A stretch of DNA of 64,000 nucleotides, taken from contig NZ_CP042266.1 of assembly GCF_007856155.1 (NCBI RefSeq), forward strand, positions 6,820,001-6,884,000. Reading direction: 5' to 3'. The position numbers and the translations under genes were made by a program. Below the pieces are notes generated by a model, which saw only the letters and a list, made by a program, of their open reading frames with translations, did no database searches and was not told where the DNA came from. The stretch comes from Streptomyces qinzhouensis. Its GTDB lineage: Bacteria; Actinomycetota; Actinomycetes; Streptomycetales; Streptomycetaceae. Shown piece after piece: positions 43,282-53,900 of the stretch; within the stretch, counting starts at the first letter, position 1; every line of letters begins with the position of its first letter.

Positions 43282-43890
43282 TCAGTGTCGGCGGCGGTTG
43301 AGCACACCGATGAGAGTGGCCAGGTCGGACGCGCCGGCCGGGTCATCCGGGTAGCGGGTGGTCTGGAGGGGGCCGACCTCGGGAAGGACGATCTCCTCCC
43401 GGGCCAGCACATGGACCAGGGTCAACAGGGCGGCGCGGGCATTGCCATCAGTGAAGGGGTGGAAGAACGCCACATCGAGGTAGGCGCGGGCTGCGCGGGC
43501 CGCCAGTGGGATGGTCGGGTCGGTCGCCTCGTGCAGGCGGGAATCGAAGTCGGCCCGTGTATGAGGTGTCAGGCCATAGCGTTCGCGGCCGGCCTTCGCA
43601 TAGGCGTCGCTCCTGCGGAACGGTGCCTCTGGCACGGCGAGGACTTCGCGCTGCCAACCGGCCAGCAGGGTGAAGTCCAGTTGGGTGCGGCGTGCGGCGT
43701 CTTCTCGGGCCAGGGCGTGTGCGGCGAGCAGACGCTCGGCGCGAATCGGGTCGCGCCGCCGCACCGGCCCCTCGCACCAGCATCGGAACCCATCGCGGTC
43801 GGGCGGGATCGGCTGTAGGGCCGGTGCGCGCTGCCAGTCGGCCTCACGGCGCACGCGCAGCCAGACCGAAAGGCTGTCAGCAGCGGTCAT
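43282..43890 (-). CDS. Fic/DOC family protein
   Basis: A 202-residue protein with the Fic active-site motif HPFTDGNAR near residue 140, lying in the helix FFHPFTDGNARAALLTL. Fic proteins transfer AMP or other nucleotide phosphates to target side chains. I see no inhibitory (S/T)xxxE(G/N) helix with confidence. The ATG at 43890 lies inside the end of the upstream gene (14-nt overlap), so the two are translated together. The pair could be a toxin with its partner. Confidence 0.88.
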   Translation of the reverse strand: MTAADSLSVWLRVRREADWQRAPALQPIPPDRDGFRCWCEGPVRRRDPIRAERLLAAHALAREDAARRTQLDFTLLAGWQREVLAVPEAPFRRSDAYAKAGRERYGLTPHTRADFDSRLHEATDPTIPLAARAARAYLDVAFFHPFTDGNARAALLTLVHVLAREEIVLPEVGPLQTTRYPDDPAGASDLATLIGVLNRRRH

Positions 43891-44482
43891 GGAGTGCCTC
43901 CAGAGCCGCCCTCTCACGGTGGTCCCGGTACGGGGCATGGCCGGTGAGTCCGGCGGCCAGGTCCTCGCCGACGGAATCGATCAGCGTCCGTTCCGGGGTG
44001 ACCCAGCTCTCGAACCGGCCGCCGATCGCGCTCTCCACCGCTCGCGCGGCTTCGGCTCGGTCCATTCCGGTGCTGGTGAGGAACCAGCCCAGGACGATCG
44101 AGGCCTGCCGGTGCCAGCCGCCCTCCGCGCCCGAGTCCAGCGTGTGAGTCACGAGCCGAACGCACGCCCGCTCCAGGTGCCAGCTGCGGTCTTCGGGTGA
44201 GGCATCCGGCGGCGGCGCCAGTTCGGTGAAGCGCCGGGCCGTTCGCTCCAACCACTCCCGCCACTCCAGCAGCGCGGATACGACACGTTCTGCGGTCTCG
44301 TCGGGGGTCGTCACCGAGCTCGGCCCGCTGACCCAGTTACCGATGGGCCCGCCGTAGCGGTAGCACCAGCTCCATCCCCAGGCCCAGGTGCCGTATCGCT
44401 CCCGGACGATCGCGTCTATGTGGCTTTCACACCTGCTTTCGGCCTCCCACCCGCCGGCCGTACCGGAGAGCACGGGTGGCAC
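43877..44482 (-). CDS. Hypothetical protein paired with the Fic gene
   Basis: At least 201 residues, helical (TAERVVSALLEWREWLERTARRF; RQASIVLGWFLTSTGMDRAEAARAVE), no family recognised. The coding character continues upstream of the GTG at 44482 to about 44641 (THEAIRNWDEFDPARHSF, LRSLVREWVPP); the only start there would be a rare CTG at 44641 behind AGGAAGAG. The N-terminus is therefore uncertain and probably longer. Its stop overlaps the Fic start by 14 nt, suggesting a functional pair such as toxin-antitoxin or effector-adaptor. Confidence 0.75.
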   Translation of the reverse strand: MPPVLSGTAGGWEAESRCESHIDAIVRERYGTWAWGWSWCYRYGGPIGNWVSGPSSVTTPDETAERVVSALLEWREWLERTARRFTELAPPPDASPEDRSWHLERACVRLVTHTLDSGAEGGWHRQASIVLGWFLTSTGMDRAEAARAVESAIGGRFESWVTPERTLIDSVGEDLAAGLTGHAPYRDHRERAALEALHDRC

Positions 44483-44641
44483 CCACTCGCGGACCAGCGA
44501 GCGGAGACGGGCTTCCTCGTCCTCGTCCCAGGCGAACGAGTGGCGGGCGGGGTCGAACTCATCCCAGTTCCGAATGGCCTCGTGGGTGATGGGAGGTACC
44601 CGGTTCTCGGGGAAGGGCGGGGTGTCACGGTTGTACGTCAG

Positions 44642-44947
44642 CGCCGGTCACTCTTCCTGTGCGATCTGATCGACCCAATAGTGTCGGCTCAATGCCCCTG
44701 GGACCGCGACCGGTTTTCGGACCACACCCCGTGCGGCCATCCGCGCAGAACCTGTAGCCCGCCCTTGTCGTCACCGACCGACGGCGTACGCGACGGCATC
44801 CCCGTCCGCTGTGCCGCGGCCCGGTCCGCGCGGGGTGGCCCGTGCCACGGGGCCGAGCTCCGGAGTGAGCTCGGCCCCGATGGGTGGGCGGCCGTCCTCG
44901 ACCGTGGCGGCAGTGGGTGTTTCAGTGCCGTCCGATGGGTGTTCCCC
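44642..44947. other. Intergenic region, no gene seen
   Basis: About 305 bp upstream of the Fic pair and downstream of the FBP-domain gene. No convincing coding frame or structure was found. Confidence 0.4.
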
Positions 44948-45469
44948 TCACTTTTTCCGTCGAGTGGTTTGTTCCCATGCGGACACCGAGTGGATGAAGG
45001 TGATCGTGCGGGAACGCATGCCCACACGGCGTTGCTCGATCATTTCCTCGTCCGGGGGATCGAACGGCTGGCGGATCGGTTTGCTGTGCAACTTCACCGC
45101 GCAGTCGAGGTCGGTGCAGAGGAGAAGGCCCACCGTGTTGAGGCGTTTGCGTTTGTCCCGGGACGGGAGTCGGGCGGTGAAGAGTGAGATCTCGTTGAAC
45201 CGGCGGGTGAACCGGCACAGGTCGCACATCATCGCGCGCGAGTTGTGTGCCGCGTCGTTCGGGGCCTGCCGCAGCAGTACTCCCAATGCCTGGCCGTCGG
45301 CCTCGGTGACGAGGTAGGCGCGCTGCGGGGAGCGCAGGTCCCGCCATCCGAGGTAGTCGATTCGGTCCCAACGGACGTCGTCGAACCAGGTGGGCAGCCG
45401 GACCTTGGTGCCGGTCGTGTCCGGGTTCACGATCGCGCCGCGTATCTCTTCCCTGGTCATCGGACGCAT
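44948..45469 (-). CDS. FBP-domain (elongation factor G-binding-like) protein
   Basis: A 173-residue protein beginning MRPMTREEIRGAIVN, followed by WDRIDYLGWRDLRSPQRAYLV and a treble-clef zinc finger: MCDLCRF at about 95 and LLCTDLDCAV at about 125. This is the layout of FBP-like proteins, which resemble the fusidic acid resistance FusB group and bind EF-G/ribosomes in known cases. The ATG at 45469 follows GGGAG; the longer frame is non-coding. It stands alone. Confidence 0.85.
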   Translation of the reverse strand: MRPMTREEIRGAIVNPDTTGTKVRLPTWFDDVRWDRIDYLGWRDLRSPQRAYLVTEADGQALGVLLRQAPNDAAHNSRAMMCDLCRFTRRFNEISLFTARLPSRDKRKRLNTVGLLLCTDLDCAVKLHSKPIRQPFDPPDEEMIEQRRVGMRSRTITFIHSVSAWEQTTRRKK

Positions 45470-45959
45470 GGCAGCTCCCGGCGAGTCGCCCGTGCGGGGA
45501 TGTACGTGCCGGTCGGGAAGGTGGCTGGAAGGGGTGGGAGGGTCCTTGGGGTACTGGACACTCGGGGTGCTCCTTGCTGAGAAGTCCGTCATGACAGCAA
45601 GAGCAGGCCGAGCGGCTCGACGAAGAGGCCCACTCGCTCGCCGCGGGACAGGCACGCGGGCTGAGAGGTGTGGGCTGGTTCAGCGCACCGGAGATTCACG
45701 TCCGGTCCGCCGTCCGGCAAGGACGGCGTCAGAGAAACGGACGGTCAGGCGGTGCAGCGAGGCGCGCTCGGCGCGGGCCGAAACATAAAAATCCCTCTTC
45801 CGGGGCGCAGCGGGCCCAGAGCAGATCGACGGAGCCCGGCCAGATTAACAACAGGGCCCGGAGCGGTGGCAACCGATTATTGGCCGCATCCTCGGCTCCG
45901 TCCGTGGTGAGCGAGGACAGCCGCCCGGCGGCCGGCCATCGGGACCGGCACCACCGGGG
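45470..45959. other. Intergenic region, no gene seen
   Basis: About 490 bp between the FBP gene and the HAD remnant. A small AT-rich spot (ACATAAAAATCCC near 45785) may be part of a promoter. Confidence 0.35.
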
Positions 45960-46722
45960 TGCGATGCGATCGATGAGCGGATTGTCGGGGCGATCGGTGC
46001 GTGCGAGCAGGCCGGCCGGCAGGTGGTTTTTAGCGTCGGCCCGGCCGGTTCGCGACCTGCTGCCCGTCCTCGACGGTGCTTTTCCGTCCGCCACGCTGAT
46101 CGGTGGGAACGGGAGCCTCGTCTCGGTCGGCGGCCGGGTCCGGACCCGGACCGTCTTCGATCCCCACACACTCGGCCTGCTGATGGAGACCGTCGGACGG
46201 TACGGAGCGACCTACCTCGCCGACGGGCCGTGGGACTACGCCTACACCGGCCCCGCGGACCACCCGATCCTGAGCCGGGTCGATCAGGGCGGCCTCGCCC
46301 GCGGGGTGGACCTCGCAGAGCTTCCTGAGGTCGTGAAGTTCCTCGTCGTCGGCGCCTCCGACATGGCGGGACTCGCGGAGGCCGGCCGCGGGCTCGGCCT
46401 CACGGTCGACCACCACCTCGACGAGGCGATCATCGATGTCGCCCCGGGCGCGACAACGAAGTGGGAAGCCCTGACGTCACTGGGAATCGGCGAGTACGCC
46501 GCGTTCGGCAACGACATCAACGACGCCGATCTCCTGCGGAACGCCGAGCGAGCGGTCCGCGTCGGCGCCCACCCGGATCTGGACGAGGTGGCCCACATCA
46601 CCGTACCGCCGGACCCGGAGGCGGTCGCGGCTGAGATCAGCCTGCTGGCCCGGGCGGCGGCGGTCGGGCCCCGGCCGCGGCCCGGCCGGGTCGTTCAAGC
46701 CGGATCGAGCAACTGCTCGTAG
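45960..46722 (+). pseudogene. HAD-superfamily (Cof-type) phosphatase, frameshifted
   Basis: The body reads as a Cof-like HAD phosphatase: ASARPVRDLLPVLDG, LIGGNGSLVSVGG, DEAIIDVAPGATTKWEAL and motif IV GNDINDADLL. Upstream, the expected helix DERIVGAIGACEQAGRQVVF is found in another frame, changing at a TTTTT run near 46025-46031. The DxDGT nucleophile motif at the N-terminus is no longer recognisable. The enzyme is almost certainly inactive unless the frameshift is a sequencing error. Confidence 0.7.
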
Positions 46723-46974
46723 AGGCCGCCGTAGCCGCCGTAGCCGCGCCGGCCGCCGACGGCGGCGTGACGGTGGACATCGACGGAGTGCCGGACTCTC
46801 CGCACCGGCCGGCTCCCGGACCCGCGCCCGCGCGTCGGCCCGCGCCGTCCGGACCGGGGCCAGTGCCTCGGCCCGCGCGGTCCGGACCCTCGGCAAGTCC
46901 TGTCGTCGCGGGTCAGGAGCGCTTCGCTCGTTCTCGATCACACCTCGGACAACCCGCCTCGCGAAAGCCCGAGG
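46723..46974. other. Short imperfect tandem repeats in convergent intergenic DNA
   Basis: Between two convergent genes, GGCCCGCGCCGTCCGGACC near 46838 recurs as GGCCCGCGCGGTCCGGACC near 46870, with related units upstream. Their function is unknown; they could be terminator-like. Confidence 0.35.
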
Positions 46975-47538
46975 CTAGCCGAGGCGGTAGAGGCGGGTGA
47001 GCGCCAGGTAGTTCTGTGCGTGCGCGCTGATAAGTGCGAGGTCGGCCTCCTCCAGACGGCGCACCACGGTGCCGTGCGGGCCGGCCACCAGTGAGTGGGA
47101 CGGGATATCGCGTCCCTCGGGAACGATCGCGCCGGCGGCGACGATGCTGTGCGAGCCGATGCGGGCGCCGTTGAGGACGGTCGCGTGCATGCCGACCAGG
47201 ACATCGTCCTGGATGTCGCAGCCGTGCAGTACGGCATGGTGGCCGACCGAGACTCTGCTGCCGAGGCGAGCGGGAAAGCCCGGGTCGGTGTGCACGACAA
47301 CGCCGTCCTGGAGGTTGCTTTCCTCTCCCACGGTGATCTCGTCGCCGTCCGCGCGGAGGACGGCCTGGAACCACACGCCGGACCGGGGGCCCAGGCGTAC
47401 CGGCCCGATGAGTACCGCGGTCGGAGCGACGAACGCCGAAGCGTGGACGGCGGGTGCGCAGCCCAGCAGGGGCATGAGCAGCGGGTGAGCGGGGGCCTGC
47501 GGTGCCGGACCGGTCCGGTCGCGGCTGGTCGTCGTCAT
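46975..47538 (-). CDS. Gamma-carbonic anhydrase-like hexapeptide-repeat protein
   Basis: A 187-residue left-handed beta-helix protein. The hexapeptide pattern runs from about residue 30 (SAFVAPTAVLIGPVRLG) to 150. Putative metal ligands are in VVHTD and SVGHHAVLHGC, in the order seen in gamma-class carbonic anhydrases, with the Gln of NLQDG also kept. Members act as CO2 hydratases or as acyl-CoA-associated proteins of unclear role. It is divergent from the PKS gene across 383 bp, so membership in that cluster is possible but unproven. Confidence 0.85.
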   Translation of the reverse strand: MTTTSRDRTGPAPQAPAHPLLMPLLGCAPAVHASAFVAPTAVLIGPVRLGPRSGVWFQAVLRADGDEITVGEESNLQDGVVVHTDPGFPARLGSRVSVGHHAVLHGCDIQDDVLVGMHATVLNGARIGSHSIVAAGAIVPEGRDIPSHSLVAGPHGTVVRRLEEADLALISAHAQNYLALTRLYRLG

Positions 47539-47921
47539 GGATGCGCACTTTCCTTAGCCGGTGGCGTGTGGTGGCGTCGCGAGGCTCGGTCGCCGCGGCG
47601 GTGCGGGCCGGTCCTGCTCCAAAGCGGTGAACGAGGGAGGTTTCCCGGCGGCGGTGCGTCCGGCCCGGGGCGCGGCGGGGTCATGCTTCGGCAGCGCGGA
47701 CCGTCGAGGTCCGGCCGCCCTCTTGTGCCATGGCTGTCCGCCATCGCCGCCGTCTTTCGCCGAAGGAGGTCGCGGATGCCGAGTCAACACAACGCGCCGC
47801 TCGCGCGCGCTCGCCACGCCGGGCCTGCCCCCGTTCGGCCCCGGGGGACGGACCGCGCCCGTCCCGGGCCGGAGCCCTTCGGCCGCCGCTGTCTCCCCTG
47901 CCGGACTTTCAGGAGTTCTTC
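47539..47921. other. Divergent promoter region of the PKS locus
   Basis: 383 bp between the carbonic anhydrase-like gene and the PKS. It must hold both promoters. The AGGAGTTCTTC site just before 47922 sets the PKS start; the open frame further upstream is not coding. Confidence 0.45.
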
Positions 47922-50900
47922 ATGGCGTTCCGCCCCTCCGACGACGCGATCGCGATCGTCGGTACCGCCTGCCGGCTGCCCGGCGGGATCCATGGCACCG
48001 ATGGGCTGTGGGACGCGCTCACCCAGGGGCGTGACCTGATCGGAGAAGCCTCGCCGGACCGTTTCGACGCCGCGCGCTGGCTCGATGCGGACCGGCGGCG
48101 TCCGGGGAAGACGTACACCACCGCCGGTGGCTTCCTGGAGGACATCCGGGGTTTTGACGCCGGCTACTTCCATCTCTCGCCGCGTGAAGCCGACCGCATG
48201 GATCCGCAGCAGCGGCTGATGCTCGAATTGGCTGTCGAGGCGCTTGACCGGGCCGGTGTCCCCGCCGAGTCGCTCGCCGGGTCGGACACCGCGGTCTATG
48301 TCGGGGCCTCCAGCCAGAGCTACGCCTTTCTGCAAGGGCTGGACGCCGATTCGGCGAACGCTTACACGATGACGGGCGGCGCCACCTCCAACATCGCCAA
48401 CCGGGTCTCCCACTTCCTGGATCTGCGCGGGCCCAGCCTCGTGGTGGACACCGCCTGTTCCTCCTCGCTGGTGGCCCTGCACCACGCCTGTGAGGCCCTG
48501 CGGTCCGGACGCTGCCGGGCCGCGCTCGCCGGGGGCGTTCATGTGCTGCTGAGCCCGTTCGAGTTCGTCGGCTTCTCCAAGGCGTCCATGCTCTCCCCGA
48601 CCGGGCGCTGCCGCCCCTTCTCCCAGGAGGCGGACGGCTATGTACGGTCCGAGGGGGCCGGTCTGGTGCTGCTCAAGCCGCTGTCCGCCGCCCTGGCGGA
48701 CGGGGACCGGGTGCATGCGCTGATCCTCGGCAGCGGGGTCAATACCGACGGACGCACCCCCGGCCTGGCCCAGCCCAGCGCCGACGCCCAGGAGGCGCTG
48801 TTGCGCCAGGTGTACGCGACGGCCGGGGTGGACACCCGCGAGGTCGCGTACGTGGAGATGCACGGCACCGGCACCCCGGTGGGCGACCCGGTGGAGTGCC
48901 GGGCGGTCGGCCGGGCGCTGGCCACCGGGCGCGGTGCGGACCGGCCCCTGGCCGTGGGGTCGGTGAAGGGGCATATCGGCCATCTGGAGCCGGCCTCGGG
49001 CATGGCCGGCCTGCTGAAGGCGCTGCTCGTACTGGAGCATCGCCACGTGCCCGCCAATCTCCATGCGCACCCGCTCAATCCGGAGATCGATTTCACCGGC
49101 TGGGGCCTCGCCCCGGCCACCCGGCCCCGGCCCCTGGACATCCGGCCCGGAGACCGGGCGGTGGTGGGCGTGAACTCGTTCGGCTTCGGCGGGGCCAACG
49201 CCCATATTGTCCTCGCCGCACCGCCCCCGCCCACTCCGGCTCCGCCCCCTCCGCGGGGCGGGCACGGCCGACTCCCCGTCATGGTCTCCGGCAGGACGCC
49301 CGAAGCCGCCGTCGAGGCCGCCCGGCTGCTGGCCGACCGGCTCGACGCCTGCTCCGACGACGAGTTCTACGATCTCGCCTACACCACGTGCCGACGGCGC
49401 GGGCAGCATGAACACCGGGCCGCCGTACTCGCGGAGAACCCGGCCCGGGCCGCGGCACTGTTGCGCGAGACGGCCGCCCAGGACCAGCGGCCGGGTGGCC
49501 CGCTGATGACCGCCGCCGCCCGGGGAACCGTCGCGTTCGTCTTCTCCGGCAACGGCGCCCAGTGGCCGGGGATGGCAGCGGATCTCCTTGCCACCGATCC
49601 GGTCTTCCGCCGGGCGGTTGAGGAGGCCGACGAGGCGCTGCGGCCCCTGCTCGGCTGGTCGGTGACGGAGGAACTGGCCGCGCCCGCCGCAAGGCGCCGT
49701 CCCGACACCACCGATGTGGCACAACCGCTCATGTTCGCGGTGCAGACGGGCCTGGTGTCCCTGCTGCACGCACACGGTATCCGTCCCACCGCGGTCGCAG
49801 GCCACAGCTCCGGCGAGATGGCGGCCGCCTGGGCCGCCGGGGCGCTGGACCTGGCCACCGCGGCCCGCGTGGTCGTCGAACGGTCCCGGGCGCAGGCGAC
49901 GACCACGGGCGACTACGGGATGGCCGCGCTGGGCACCGGTCCGGTACGCGCCCGGCAACTGCTGGCGCCGTACGGCGGACTGCTGGAGATCGCCGGTGTC
50001 AACAGCGAGAAGGACGTGACCGTCAGCGGCGACCGGACCGCGCTGGCCCGCCTGGAGCAGGACTGCCGACGCGAGGGCCTGTTCTTCCACGACCTCGGCC
50101 TGTCGTACGCCTTCCACAGCCGCGCCATGGACGGCCTCGAACCCGGCCTGCTGAACGCGCTCGCCGGGATGAAGGCCGTGCGGGCCCGGCTCCCCTACGC
50201 GTCGGCGACCACCGGCACCCTGCTGACCGGGGACGAGATGGACGCCCGCTACTGGTGGCAGAACCTGCGCCGGACCGTGCAGTTCGCACCGGCGATCGAC
50301 CAGCTCAAGGACCTCGGCTGCGACGTGTACGTCGAGATCGGCCCGCACCCCGTGCTCTGCGGATACCTGCGGCGCCCGGCCGCCCCCGGCCGGCCGCCCG
50401 TCACAGCCGTGGCCACCCTCGACCGGGAATCGCCGGGACCCGCCGCCCTGCACTCCGCCATCGGCCGGATTCTGGCCTGTGGAGCGCGGACGGACCACCA
50501 GGTCTTCTTCCCCCGGCCCGGGCGCGTCACCGAACTGCCGGCCTATCCCTGGCAGCGCGAACCCCACTGGAGCGGCGGACCCGCCCGGTGGGCGGGAGGC
50601 TGCGGCGACGGAACCGTCGATCACCCCCTGCTCGGCGAACGCGCCGCCACGGCCGAGCCCTCCTGGCACGGCCCCTTCGAACCCGCCCGGGCCCCCTGGC
50701 TGGCCGACCACAAGGTCGGGGACACGGTCGTCATGCCCGCGGCCGGCTATCTGGAGATGATGCTCACCGCCGGACGGCGGGTCTTCGACACAGCCGTCGA
50801 GATCACCGACCTCCACATGCCGCACACCCTGGTCCTGCCCTTCGAGGACCACACCCGGCTCGACCTGTACACCACGCTGTCGGAGGAGGACGGCATCGTC

Positions 50901-53900
50901 CGCGTCGACAGTCGCGGCGACCGGGCGGACAGCTGGCAGCAGCACGCGCGGGGCCGCGCCCGCAGACTCTTCGCACAGGCCCCCGCCCCGGTTGACGTGA
51001 CACACCTCGCCGCCGGACTCACCAGCACCAGAAGCCCCGAAGAGCACTACCGGCTCACCCGGCGCACCGGCCTGGACTACGGCCCGGCCTTCCGAACGCT
51101 CGGGGAACTGCGCGTCGGGCACGGCCAAGTCCTCGCCACCTACCGGGCGATGACCGAGACGGAGGGCTACCAGGCACACCCCGCCGTGCTGGACGCGGCC
51201 CTCCAGGCCGGATCACCGCTGCTCGAAGACGTCACCACCGACGGCAGCCCCTTCCTGCCGGTGGCCTTCGACCGGGTACGCGCCTGGCGCCGGATGCCGG
51301 CCGTCGGCCATATCCACGTACGCTCCCGTGGGCTGTCCGAGCGGGAAGCGGTGTGGGACGTCACCGTCCTCGCCGCCAACGGCCTCGTCTGCCTCACCCT
51401 TGAAGGGTGCCGGCTGCGCCGCTTCGACAACCGGGCCGGTATCCCCCTCCGCCACTACACGACCGTGCTGCGGGCGGCACCACGCCCCGGCAGCGCCCGG
51501 GAACCGGCCCCCCTCCCCGCACCCGGCGTGATCGCCGCGGCCCTGACCGCCCGGGACGAACACCCGGAACGGCACGAGCCGGCCCGGGCGGCCCTGGCGC
51601 AGGCAAGCGAACTGACGGCACACTTCGGTGCCGCGGCGGTCAGCACCTTGCTGGGGAGTTCCGCCTCCCGCCCGTTCACCCGCGCCGATGTGATCGCGGC
51701 GGGCGCCCTGCCCGGGTACGCGCCCCTGATCGACCTGCTGTTGCGCACCGCGCACAGCCACGGCCTGGTGGAGCCGGTGCCGGACACCGGCGCGGCGGAC
51801 TCCCGGCCCGGACGCTGGCGCACCGCTGCCGCGGCCACACCGCGGCAGCGGTTCCGCGCCATCTGCGGGGCCGACCCCGGCCAGGCGGTCGAGCTGGGGC
51901 TCGTCGCCGCCTGCGGTACCCGTCTGGTGGACGTACTGCGCGGCGACGCCGACCCCGTGGACCTCCTGATGTCCGAGAGCGGCCGGCATCTGCTGGAGGA
52001 GTTCTACACGGGCTCCCGGGTGTGCGGCGCCGCCAACCGCCGGACCCGGGACCTCGTACAAGATCTTGTACGGCAGTGGCCGGCCGACCGGCCCCTGCGG
52101 GTCCTGGAAGCCGGCGCGGGAACCGGCGGCACCACCGCGCACCTGCTGCCGATCCTGCCTCCCGAACGCACCCGGTACCTGTTCACCGATGTGTCGCCGT
52201 CCTTCTTCCCCCGCGCCCGGAAACGGTTCGCGGCATACGACTTCGTCGACTACCGCGTACTCGACCTGGACCGGGATCCAGCCGCCCAGGAACTGCCCGA
52301 GAACGCCTTCGACCTGGTGGTGGCCCACAACGTCCTCCACGCCACCCGCGATGTGCGGCGCGCCATCGGCCATCTCGCCGGACTGACCGCCGACAGCGGC
52401 CTCCTCGCCGCCGCCGAAGTCCACGATCCGGCCATGCTCGCCCTGATGTTCGGGCTCCTGCCCTCCTTCTGGGAGTACGAGGACACCGCGCTGCGGCCCG
52501 ACGGACCACTGCTGGGCACTGATACCTGGCTGCGCCTGCTGTCCGCGAACGGCTGGGCGGAGCCGACCGCTCTGACGGCCGGGGACGACACCGGCCACCG
52601 CGCCGGCTCGGTCCTCATCGCCCGGCGGGGGCCGCGGCCGGCGACGGCACCGGCAGCCGTCTCCCCGGCCACCACAGCCGTACCGGAGCACAGCTGGCTC
52701 ATCGCCGCCGAGAGCACCCGCGCCGAACTCGCGGACGGTCTCGCCGCACGGCTCCAGGACGACGGTCACCAGGTGCTGCGTTGCACGGCCGACGGCGGCC
52801 GAACCCCCTGGGAGGCCCGGTCGGAACAGTGCCCGGGGCCCCTCTCCGTGGTGCTGCTCCTGGGGGACGACCCGGCCGCCGCCTCCGGGCAGGCGTTCGT
52901 GGACCGGGCCGCGGGCCATGTCGCGGCGCTGCGGGAGCTGGCCCTGGCCGCGGACCGGCGCGGTGCGGACACCCGCCTGGACCTGTGGCTCGTCACACCG
53001 CCCACCGGACTCCTGCCCGCCCCCGAAACGCCCCGGGCCACCGCGACCGCCGCCGCCTGGGGCGCCGCCCGCAACCTCGGCAACGAGCACCCCGACATCA
53101 CCGTGCGCCGCATCGCTCTGGACAGCTCCGGCGGCCCCGGGCCCGACGCCGCACTCCTGGCCGCGGAGTTCACCGACCCGGACGACGAGGACGAGGTCCT
53201 GCTCACTCCCTCCGGCCGCTTCGCCGCCCGGGTCCGTGACGGGCGAGACCCGCGGGCCGTGGCGGCGATCGCGACGGACCCGACGCGGGACGCGGCGGCC
53301 TTCGCCCTCCGGGTCGCCGCCCCGGGCCGCTCCTACCGGCTGGAATGGACCGCCGCCGACGTACCCGTGCCCGGACCGGACGAGATCGTCGTCGCGGTAC
53401 GAGCGGTAGCGCTGAACTACCGCGATGTGATGCAGGCCCTCGGCACACTTCCGCCGGACGACGCGGTTCGCGACACCGACGGACCGGGGCACATCCCCGG
53501 CAAGGAGTGCGCGGGACTGGTCACCGCGGTCGGCTCCCGGGTCACGGCCTTCGTCCCGGGGGACCGCGTCTTCGCCTTCGGCACCGGAACCCTGCGCTCC
53601 CATGCGGCGGTCCCGGCCGCGACCGCGGGCCGTATTCCGCCGGACATGGACTTCCCGGCCGCCACCACCCTGCCCGTCGTCTTCCTGACCGTGCATCACG
53701 CCCTGCACCACCTGGCGCGGCTGTCCCCCGGGGAGACCGTCCTCGTCCACGGTGCCGCCGGCGGTGTCGGCCTGGCGGCCCTTCAGTACGCGGAACAGGT
53801 CGGCGCCCAGGTCATCGCCACCGCCGGTACCCCCGCCAAACGCGAGCTGCTGCGGCTCCTCGGCGTCGAGCACGTTCTGGACTCCCGGTCCCTCGGCTTC

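Noticed and set aside
42612..43412. 266-codon frame opposite the P-type ATPase remnant
   Set aside because: The plus strand carries the recognisable ATPase hinge and helices; the antisense product has no motif.
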